Positions 1-12,584 of a stretch of 12,584 nt of DNA are shown here, one piece after another; position 1 is the stretch's first letter; each line of letters opens with the position of its first letter. The stretch is from contig JAOXYB010043915.1 in NCBI GenBank assembly GCA_028565635.1, positions 1-12,584 of the forward strand. The letters run 5' to 3'. This DNA comes from Phoronis ovalis (taxonomy: Eukaryota > Phoronida > Phoronidae). Under the pieces are notes generated by a model that saw only the letters and a list, made by a program, of their open reading frames with translations, ran no database searches and had not been told where the DNA came from. Position numbers and translations under genes: made by a program.

Positions 1-5218
<5,218 letters not shown>

Positions 5219-5390
5219 ATTATTAGGCAGGAGAAAAATAATCATAATGGTCATTCTGGAGGGTATATATCATGTGGTCAATTCTCTACACATTTTCTTC
5301 GTCCAGATCAAGTTTTTTTTAGAAAGGACAATGTAAATAGCAGTGAATGATGAATTTAAATAATTACCATTTTCAGTCTCATACCAGGCA

Positions 5391-5396
5391 AATAAA
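5391..5396 (+). terminator. proximal poly(A) signal AATAAA
   Basis: Canonical AATAAA 173 nt past the MCM7 stop, followed by AT-rich sequence. The downstream GU-rich element is weak. It may be the main 3' end, giving a short 3' UTR. Confidence 0.5.
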
Positions 5397-5498
5397 ATTT
5401 TTATCACTTACTAAGCAACAGATCGAATTGATGTAATCTCAAGATAATTGCAGTCTTGACAACTAATTTACTTATGACAAGGTACCAAGATTTAATTA

Positions 5499-5688
5499 GG
5501 GCTGTTCCATTAAAAATTATCAGGGAGACGTGCCTGAATGCTTTTTGCCCTCATAAAAATTAGCTTGTCATTACTTTTTCTAAACCCCCCCCCCCCCAGC
5601 CCCTTTATTGAAACTCTATACAACTCCTGTACCCCCATAGTCATAATTATTTCAGGTCCCACCTTGGTATTTTTAATGGATCAGCTCC
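5499..5688. mobile_element. MITE-like element with ~20-bp terminal inverted repeats
   Basis: Left end GGGCTGTTCCATTAAAAAT (5499-5517). The right end (5669-5688) reads GGAGCTGATCCATTAAAAAT on the other strand, which is the same apart from one extra base and one mismatch. Weaker symmetry continues inward. The body is about 190 bp, noncoding, with a C13 tract at 5585-5597. No transposase is present, and I could not fix a target-site duplication, so the superfamily is unassigned and the borders may shift by a few bases. Confidence 0.7.
5585..5597. repeat. poly-C homopolymer (C13)
   Basis: Thirteen consecutive C in otherwise AT-rich DNA, inside the MITE-like element. Probably length-variable between individuals and prone to sequencing error. 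Confidence 0.9.
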
Positions 5689-5912
5689 AATGTACAAATA
5701 GCTATAATGAATCCTAGGGATTTGTAATTATAGAAAGAGTGCTTACTACTTTTTGAATTATGAATCTGTTTTTTATCCAAGTTAAATGGCAAGTGTATGT
5801 AACATACTTTCTAGAGGTTTTAGTCTGTAGTGTTCAATTATAAATATTACACCCTGATTGAACATTGTAAATCTTGTGTTTTTTGTCTTGTAATTTGAAG
5901 TCTGACGACTGA

Positions 5913-5918
5913 AATAAA
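5913..5918 (+). terminator. distal poly(A) signal AATAAA
   Basis: AATAAA preceded by TGTA-containing, T-rich sequence (5868-5900), the pattern associated with the CFIm-bound UGUA enhancer, and followed by a T-rich stretch. The context is better than at the proximal hexamer. Use of this site would put the MITE-like element inside the MCM7 3' UTR. Confidence 0.55.
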
Positions 5919-5940
5919 GCAGTTTTACCCACTATATTTT

Positions 5941-6359
5941 AAAAATCCTCAACTTTTTATTTACAAACTAATTCTCTAGTCTCAAGGTTTTGAAATGAAA
6001 CAAATTTGAATATTGGCCAATAGAGGGAGTTGCTCGTGTTACTTATTTTAAAATAAAATTGCACAAACAGTTTTTTAAGGAAATTGTGCATGCTTATAGG
6101 TGAGAATACAAACATCTTGTATCAAATAAAGATAGTGTAATAATTGTTCTGAAGCAGTATTAAATTTAATTTTATAATTAACCGATTTCAAGATTAACTC
6201 AATACCACAAAATATCTCCAACAGAGTTTCAGTAAAAACATTTTCTAATGCTCTATTGAGAGTTTGCATATTTTTTTTAAAAGGTAGTGATTACATCACA
6301 AAAAATTCTGATTTATATTGAATTTTATCCGTATTGAATTCTTCTGGGTTAATCAGTTT
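5941..6359. other. intergenic sequence between MCM7 and the glypican gene
   Basis: AT-rich, with no gene recognised. The one notable point is TATTGGCCAATA at 6011-6022, a perfect 12-bp palindrome that carries a CCAAT box on both strands. A 64-codon minus-strand frame at 6075-6269 resembles nothing known. Confidence 0.6.
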
Positions 6360-6573
6360 TGATCTGTTTGATTTAGCGCCATCTGACATCATTTGCTCAA
6401 CCAATCGAAATGCAATATCTACCTGATAGACCAGATCAGTAGGACCTGAGTAGGACGATGTAGTGGAGTATATATGAAGATCTCGCGATTTCTTAGTTAA
6501 ATTCTACATTACATTCGATAAATATTCGTTCTTTACGTTGCCAGTTGTTTCGATATACTTTTTCTGCTCCAAA
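6360..6573 (+). promoter_or_regulatory. putative glypican promoter and 5' UTR
   Basis: In order upstream of the start codon: an E2F-like TTTAGCGCC (6372-6380), CCAAT (6401-6405), a direct repeat AGTAGGAC at 6438-6445 and 6449-6456, and a TATA-like TATATAT (6469-6475). A TTAGTT initiator-like sequence follows near 6493-6498, about the right distance from the TATA box. CpG dinucleotides become more frequent toward exon 1. The transcription start is inferred, not shown. Confidence 0.5.
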
Positions 6574-6760
6574 ATGGATTTATACGTAAACAGACAGACA
6601 CTTTTGTCCGGGATTTTCATAGGCATTTTTGTGTTTCTTCTCGCACCTGTTCGAACGGCGAGTAAAAACAATATGGGGACAGGTTGCGCGGCGACGAGAG
6701 ACTATTTTATAACTAACAAAATTGGATCCCCACATATCGTACCAGAAAATTTAAGTCATG
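6574..6760 (+). CDS. glypican exon 1: signal peptide and first conserved Cys
   Basis: 62 codons plus one base. Signal peptide, then a short KNNMGTG spacer and CAATRDYF, which matches the first glypican cysteine and the following helix; ends NLSH plus G. Donor GTAAGA. Intron 1 after about 60 residues, just before the second conserved Cys, fits the usual glypican structure. Confidence 0.85.
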
Positions 6761-9700
6761 GTAAGAGTGTTTTTTAACCACCTGTCTCTAAAACTGTAAA
6801 GATGTATATCAAAAACCAGAATTAATTAAAATATCTGCATTTGGGACCCTTTGGGTCGCCAGTGTTTTGTAAGTAAACAGGTTTGACAAAACTAAGGACC
6901 TGGTTGTATTATCCTAATATGAAACATTAACTAGTTAACATAATAGCTTTATGATTTCACGTAGTGTACTTAATAGAGATTAAAGGGTTTCGGGTATTGT
7001 GTGAAAGAATAATAGTAATGTAAAGCTTGTGTGGGAAATGCTTGAGAATACTTGAAATTCCCACAAAATTGTTCCTAACAATTGAGGTACCTTTTCATAT
7101 TATCAGCAGTGGTGCTAGAAGTTTCTACTTATACATAATCACCCAACAACAACTAAAATTGCAACAAACACAACAAGTCTGGTAATGGTTTGATAAAATT
7201 TTACTTGTGTCAGAACAAGCATTTAGTCTTAAATGGTCAAGGATGAATAGTTTACGAATGAATATAGTTTTCTGACTATACAAGAAAATGAAATCTTAAT
7301 ATAATTTATATATTTTCATAATGATTAACCAAATATTTAGTAAAATACATAAAAAGATTGTATTTTGAATATAAATATTTAAAATTCAATTGTTAAAACA
7401 TTTCCATTAGGAATTAAATTTCTGGAGTTAACTATGGGTTTTCCTACCTAGCTGCAAATTTGCATTTTATTGGTGAACAAATATTTGCTATGTTTTTTCG
7501 TTTGCGATTGTTTCCCATTTTTTTGCCATAAGTGACATCCACGATGTTTGGAGATGAGGAAAAAGTCCCTAAAACAAGGATATATGCTGCATCAGTTTTA
7601 TCACATGAAATTCCGGAGTAATTGATAATAGGGTGTAATAAGTATTAAGTAGATATTTTTTATCAATCAGACGAGCCCAACCACGAATCCAGACATAACA
7701 CTTTGCTGGCTACTTGAGTGTGCAAATTTCCTGGATTTACCAATTAAAACTGAAACCTAGTAAACTATTTCAAGAGTAAGACAAAACTTTCAGATGTCAG
7801 GTTCAGCCTTTAAATATTCCCTTAAAATATTTAAAAGATCTCATGCTCAGGAAATATTTTCAACCAAGTGGAAATGCACAGGAAGTTCATGGAGACTGAT
7901 ATCTCCTTAAAAAAACAAAGCAAAATAGTATTCTTGGGGAAGTAGTCATTCAAGAAAAACTGTTTAAAGAATGCTTAAGAATAATATTGTTGGCTAATAC
8001 ATGACTGCATAAAAGAGTCCTTTGATAATAGAGCTACTTTGTTACTATCTTAAAGCTAAAGAATTCTAGCAAATAAAAAAATGTTGCCCAAGGCAAAGAA
8101 CGAACATAGCATAAAAAAGTCCCTGAAAAAAAATATTGCATTTGTTAAGAATCATGTTTGTTTTAAAGAACTTTTGAATATTCTTTCTTTAATGTAAAGC
8201 AGAAATGTAATATACTGTAATTATCCATGTGAACATTGTCAGAGCATTATTTTATTTTTACTATTTCATTACCCAAGAGAAAATTCGCAAGAAAACAAGT
8301 ACTGAACTACATAGATGAAAAGAGTCATTGGAACAGAGTATTTTTAAAAGAACTTAATCCGAAATGATTTTACCTAATATAGCTAACTGCAAAAAATCTT
8401 TCTGATTTAAAGAATTCACTTTTTTCTTTTTTTTTTACCCGTAAATAGAAAATTGGCAAGAAGAAATCTGTTTTTAGTATGAACAGACTCATTTGAAAAA
8501 TTTGTGATTTAAAGGGGTTAAGAATGATGTTAATGACACATAACTACATAACGTATCCTTTGATAATGAGGCAATATTTTATTTTTTGCCTTTTTTTACT
8601 CAAGAGAAAATTAGTCTTAACAACTTTAAACCTAATTTGAGCCTACACAAGAAAGTTTGCCAGTCAAATCTGATTAAAAGAGTATTTGATCTAGTTAGAT
8701 GTATAAATATACTAGCTTACTTTAGTCGCAATAAAACAAAAGCAACAATGCATTATTTTTCCTTTGTAACTAAATATAAGTTTACTTTCAGTTACTTCAA
8801 AACATATTATATATATAATTCAGCTAACATCACACATGCCCTTGCAATCCATAGAAAACACATTCTTTTCTACAACTGATGCAAAATAAACACATATATG
8901 TAGCATTGTTATTTTACAATAATTTTGCTAATGGTTGTTTTAAGTGTTTAATTTTTTGCTCTATAATAGGCAGGCATTAATTTCTAAAGCAGTATCAATC
9001 CAAGGGAAGATAATTTCTTATATGAGAATGTGTTTAATTTTGCGTTTTGATGACATGCAATAAACGCCATATTTGAATGGTTAAGGTTAATTATTTAGTG
9101 TCCCTGTGAACCAAACTTAGTGGAATAGGATATCGAAAAATTAAAAGGAAATATGTATTAATAAGCTGCTATAATAAGTATATTATGAAAAGTATATATG
9201 GAAACATGCATTAGAAGTAGGGTCTGAGCACTGACTGTTAGTCTGAATAGAGTTTCTCGTACCACTGCATCTCAACAATAAACTTTTATCCACCACTAAG
9301 GTAGTTGTGTTTACTCAAAAATCTATCATGCATACCTAAAATATTTACTTTGTATTCAGTTTTGTATGTGATGATTATAGTCATAACACATTGAGTGTTT
9401 GTCTTATGTAACTGACTTGTAATGACCCTGTTGTCTAGATAGAGAAATAATAATATTTTATTACTCAGTGGATTCAAATGTATGATTAAGTATGTTAATT
9501 ATTTTAATATTAAAGTAGTGAGATTTAGTAACTGGTAGGATTTACTAATTTGTAAATTTATAATTGAGTAAATTGCCAGTGCTAATAGAACTCCAGGAAT
9601 ACTACTGGTAAAATATGCTTCAAGGGAATGGGGTCAGTGTTCAACGAATTACCTGAATGCAAAAGGACTTGTGGCCTCTATTATTGGTTGTTTGGGATCC

Positions 9701-10896
9701 CTGATAGTACTTATTAGTTATAACTGTTGGCTACTGGAATATAAATTAAGTGTTTGAGTTGTCAATTTTCTATCATTTGTCTTTTTAAATTATTTTAGTT
9801 GCTATAAAGTATGGAAGATAATTTTGTAATAAGTACCCAATTAAGATTATTTCTGTCAATCTTGTGTAATTTTCAAGATCTAAAAATATTTTTGCAATTA
9901 TATTCTCAAATTGTTGTTTTGAATCATCTGTTATTGAAGTACTTGCTGTTTTTGTTGTCAAGGTAGGTATTCTGAAAGAGTTGAAATAATTGCTAATGAT
10001 ATTTAACATCAACTAATCTGCTGTTTAAACTATTCAAAAATGGTATTTACAATTATGGTTGCTCAGCGGCCCTGTGCAAAATCATATACATTCAATGTAC
10101 TCTGTCTCAATCAGACACCATGTCATGATTTGCTGCACTAAAAGTGATTCTGGGTTTTAAAAATAGTATGTTAAATGCCACCTGTTTCACTTGCATGCAG
10201 GAAAATTCACAGGTATTTGATTCCAAAGAATTGGCACCTTTCTGTCTGAAGTGTGGCTACATGCAGAATTTTATAATTGTCACAACCACATTCTGATTGA
10301 ATAGGCATTGCACTTCTTTCTGTTGCTTATCTTAATGGCATTTCTTTGTGACTTATCAGTTATTAGTAATGACTCACCAAGTGTCTGTAACAACAATGTG
10401 GATCATTTTTTTTTAATTAGGTAACCATGAATTATATAAAAGAAATTTGAAGTATCACAGTTCCCAGACTTTGTATACCTGATTTTTGGTGGTCATGTTA
10501 TTTTTTTTTTATAAAGGTCTGCACTGAAAGTTGATCAATAGGTAGATAATAAATTCTTATTGCATTGGAAGCTCTCATAAATAAAGCCCTGTAACAAGAA
10601 TAGACACATATCCATTTACCGGTATTAGTAGTACATTACAATGGGAGGAATGGTTAGTGCATAGAATATTACATTTTAATAGAATTTTCAATATATAGTT
10701 TAAAAAAAATTTATTTCAGACCCTGCAATGGAAATATGTTACAACGGTTCCGAAGACACGGAACATAAAAGCTGTTGTACGCGCCACATGGAAAAAAGAT
10801 ATTCACATACAGCGGGGAAACAACTGCACAATTCCATTCGTGTCACTAGTTCGTATCTCAAGAATATTCTTTTTAGTCATGCTACACAATATGAAG
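6574..10896 (+). CDS. glypican, GPC3/GPC5 (Dally)-like class, 3'-partial (exons 1-2)
   Basis: Glypicans are GPI-anchored heparan-sulfate proteoglycan cores that tune Wnt, Hedgehog, BMP and FGF signalling at the cell surface. Segments 6574-6760 and 10720-10896 join in frame to 121 residues plus one base. ATG 6574 is chosen for its good context (AAAATGG) and because a signal peptide follows at once: NRQ, then hydrophobic LLSGIFIGIFVFLLAPV, with cleavage near residues 29-30. The mature part has C38, C69 and the family's adjacent C81-C82. SCCTRHMEKRY followed by TSSYLK resembles GPC5/GPC3 more than GPC1/2/4/6. N-X-S sequons occur at N59 and N71. A full-length glypican has about 550 residues, so most of it, including the heparan-sulfate sites and GPI signal, lies right of the window. 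Family assignment is firm; class is likely. Confidence 0.85.
6761..10719 (+). other. glypican intron 1 (3,959 bp)
   Basis: GTAAGA to TTTCAG. AT-rich, with open frames of up to 97 codons that I judge to be chance. It contains degenerate tandem repeats at about 7970-8690 and a small Cys-containing open frame at 10168-10296, both discussed separately. A hairpin with 8-bp arms TGTGGGAA/TTCCCACA lies at 7030-7065. No RNA gene was recognised. Confidence 0.8.
7975..8690. repeat. degenerate tandem repeat, ~4 units of 165-205 bp, in glypican intron 1
   Basis: Units seem to start at about 7975, 8145, 8351 and 8518. Shared landmarks are TTAAGAATNATGTT-like starts (7975, 8145, 8518), CTTTGATAAT (about 8020 and 8559), and TACCCAAGAGAAAATT-like blocks (about 8271, 8437, 8598). 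Identity is low and each landmark is missing from some units, so this is an old array or a decayed element. Borders are approximate. Confidence 0.45.
10720..10896 (+). CDS. glypican exon 2: Cys / Cys-Cys block
   Basis: Completes Asp, then 58 codons and one base: DPAMEICYNGSED, SCCTRHMEKRYSHTA, and a helical stretch to SHATQYE. The I-C, CC and ME-RY pattern is the glypican N-terminal signature. Acceptor TTTCAG at 10719; donor GTAAGA at 10897. A C-terminal intron read-through frame continues to 11048 but is not coding. Confidence 0.87.
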
Positions 10897-11048
10897 GTAA
10901 GAGCATGGACATTGTGTTTTTTATTTGTTATTGTAAACTATATAGCATTTATAGAAACTGTCCTGGAGGTTTCTTCCTCAAGGTTATAGCTGGCCTTAAT
11001 GTGCAGTGTATGTCAAAATGGCAAAATACCTCCGTTTTAAGTTGCTGA

Positions 11049-11122
11049 CAGCTGTTGGTTTCAAACCACTGCTATGGGCTTTACTGGTGCATGTGTGTGC
11101 CACATTCACTTTCCAACAGCTG
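11049..11122. repeat. 10-bp perfect inverted repeat, 74 bp overall
   Basis: CAGCTGTTGG at 11049-11058 and its exact complement CCAACAGCTG at 11113-11122, with 54 bp between. Pairing does not extend beyond the arms. It could be a relic of a small element or a chance palindrome; CAGCTG is also an E-box. Confidence 0.5.
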
Positions 11123-12033
11123 CTCAAGTTATGTATAATATAATATATGAATAATTAAAAGAACATAATGGTTATTTTTTTCTAAAAACTAGTAAAAAAT
11201 AATCATTTAGAAGGTGCCTTTAAACGTTCATTGACATAGACAGTTAAATGATGTAATTATAAAGACATAGAAATGTTAAAGCCACACATAAGGTAGTCTA
11301 AGTTTAGACCCTTGATGTTATTTTTAAAAATGTATTATATCCAAGTAATAAATAAATACTACCAAATTGAGTTTATATATGTTTCTATCCCTATATGTAA
11401 TTTCTATTTCTACTGAGTGTATATACTTTTAAAATAATTTGTAAATTTATAAGATATATAGTCTGTGTAGATATTACACATTAATACTGTGAACTTTCGT
11501 CTTGCAGATTTTAGCTTGTTTTAGTTTTATCACCAGTGATAAGAACTTTGAATTATTGTTGATATATAGCCAAGTACTATCTATGTTATAAATTGAACTT
11601 TAATAAATTGCTAAACTATTACAGTTTAGCTCCTTAAATATTGTCCCACTTGACATAATGGGAGTGATTTGTGCTCATTGAAGGCAACATGCCATACTAT
11701 CTTTCAATAGTTACCTTGGTGGCAGGTAGCCTGGGGGAAAAAGATTTTAAAGTGTATCAATTTGTTTAGAAACATCTGCTAAATATTTCTCTAGGAGCTG
11801 TAGTTTGTTTCAGTACAAAAGGCTTGTAGATATAAGTATCTAACACTTGTGGCTATAACTTTATGTCAGCAAATAGACTTGCATGATTTTGTTGATACTG
11901 TTATTTTTTATAATGTTATTAATTTTTATTCTGACTATTTTTAGTAATCATTAAAACATGAATTTTATTCATATCTTAACATTTTGTAGTTTTGAATTTT
12001 TTTTATCAATATAAAACAGGGATATATATAAAC

Positions 12034-12131
12034 ACTGAAAATATAATATTTTATGTTGTATAAAGAGTTTCTCCAAGTGGTAACTGAAAATATGATACTT
12101 TGTGTTGTATGAAGATTTTCTCATACTAATG
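12034..12131. repeat. 49-bp tandem duplication, two copies
   Basis: Both copies start ACTGAAAATAT (12034 and 12083) and agree at 35 of the first 40 positions, through TGTTGTAT and TTTCTC; the last 9 bases of each unit diverge. Noncoding, within glypican intron 2. Confidence 0.85.
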
Positions 12132-12437
12132 ATCTATGAATAAAATAGTGGCATAGTAAGTAATGTTTTCAACAAATAGAAAAAGAAATTGTTTCTTTTT
12201 TTGAGTAATTAGATTTGTAATGGTGTTGCTTATCTGGAAAGGATTAGCATAGAATTCCTCAAACTTTTAATAAACAGACTAAACAATGTCAACAGTTTTA
12301 TATGGCCTGTTCTCTTTGAAAAAGAATGCAATTACTTTATTGTAAATATACCTCAACTTGATTTGGTTCATCTGCATAGTGGGAGCATTCAGTCTTTATT
12401 AGACACTGGTTCATGTAGAAACATTTATGTGGACACT

Positions 12438-12584
12438 AGCCCAATTCACACTTACACTTGGAGCGCTTCAGAATAAAGCGCTCTATAATAAAGCGCTTCA
12501 TTTTCCATCCACACTGGCATGCTTTAATTCGCTTCCATCTTCAAATATCTCGAAGCGCATTAGTCTACTTTAATGCGCTTCCGA
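12438..12584. mobile_element. start of a GCGCTT-palindrome-rich, MITE-like element (right-truncated)
   Basis: An abrupt change to CpG-containing sequence with three AGCGCT palindromes (12462, 12477, 12492). There are two hairpins: GAGCGCTT/AAGCGCTC (12461-12468 with 12476-12483) and GAAGCGCATTA/TAATGCGCTTC (12552-12562 with 12571-12581). Two TCACACT/CCACACT-type segments add to a foldback look. The element runs off the window, so ends and superfamily cannot be set. Confidence 0.5.

Larger units (their letters stand above)
5219..5940 (+). other. MCM7 3' UTR and downstream sequence
   Basis: Noncoding sequence after the MCM7 stop. It holds two poly(A) hexamers (5391 and 5913) with a MITE-like element (5499-5688) between them. 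Which end is used decides whether the element lies in the mRNA. The right border is an estimate. Confidence 0.65.
10897..12584 (+). other. glypican intron 2 (runs off the right edge)
   Basis: Starts GTAAGA. No further glypican exon is recognised in 1.69 kb. It contains a 10-bp inverted repeat (11049-11122), a 49-bp tandem duplication (12034-12131) and a GCGCTT-rich element at the right edge; the rest is AT-rich with nothing recognised. Confidence 0.75.

Noticed and set aside
6538-6573. Upstream in-frame extension of the glypican start (MPVVSIYFFCSK)
   Set aside because: It begins with TTG, not ATG. The ATG at 6574 has good context and is followed at once by a signal peptide.
8586-8879. 97-codon plus-strand open frame in glypican intron 1
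   Set aside because: It lies over the degenerate repeat, has a low-complexity Lys/Phe/Asn-rich translation typical of AT-rich noncoding DNA, and shows no domain.
9286-10012. Minus-strand open frames of 63 and 75 codons
   Set aside because: Ile/Asn/Thr-rich translations with no recognisable motif, lying inside an intron; read as chance.
10897-11048. Open frame continuing from glypican exon 2 into the intron
   Set aside because: A consensus GTAAGA donor follows GAA-G, as expected for an exon end, and the translation past it loses all glypican similarity.

Overview
The window is eukaryotic nuclear DNA from an animal, most likely an invertebrate bilaterian. It is AT-rich by eye, with short coding exons bounded by GT-AG introns, AATAAA poly(A) signals and small non-autonomous transposon-like repeats. 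A mollusc or another lophotrochozoan would fit, but the sequence does not prove it. There are no bacterial-style operons and I see no RNA genes.

Region 1 (1-5218, + strand) is most of the gene for MCM7, a subunit of the MCM2-7 replicative helicase. Eleven exons join in frame into 618 residues and a stop codon. By comparison with vertebrate MCM7 only about the first 100 residues are missing, beyond the left edge. The zinc-binding cysteines, Walker A, Walker B, sensor 1, arginine finger, sensor 2 and C-terminal winged-helix region are all present and intact.

Region 2 (5219-6573) is intergenic. It holds the MCM7 3' UTR with two candidate poly(A) signals, a roughly 190-bp MITE-like element with 20-bp terminal inverted repeats and a run of 13 C, and then the promoter of the next gene (CCAAT box, a helically phased direct repeat, TATA-like box).

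Region 3 (6574 to the right edge, + strand) is the 5' part of a glypican, a GPI-anchored heparan-sulfate proteoglycan core protein. Exon 1 encodes the signal peptide and first conserved cysteine. After a 3.96-kb intron, exon 2 encodes the conserved Cys/Cys-Cys block, which reads as the GPC3/GPC5 (Dally) class rather than GPC1/2/4/6. The remaining exons lie beyond the window. The large introns hold a degenerate tandem repeat, a clear 49-bp tandem duplication and, at the right edge, the start of an element built from GCGCTT palindromes.

The two genes have no known shared pathway: one acts in nuclear DNA replication, the other at the cell surface in morphogen signalling. No novel multi-gene system is visible. 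The points most worth a second look are the MCM7-glypican adjacency, the transposon-like elements and the glypican promoter layout.
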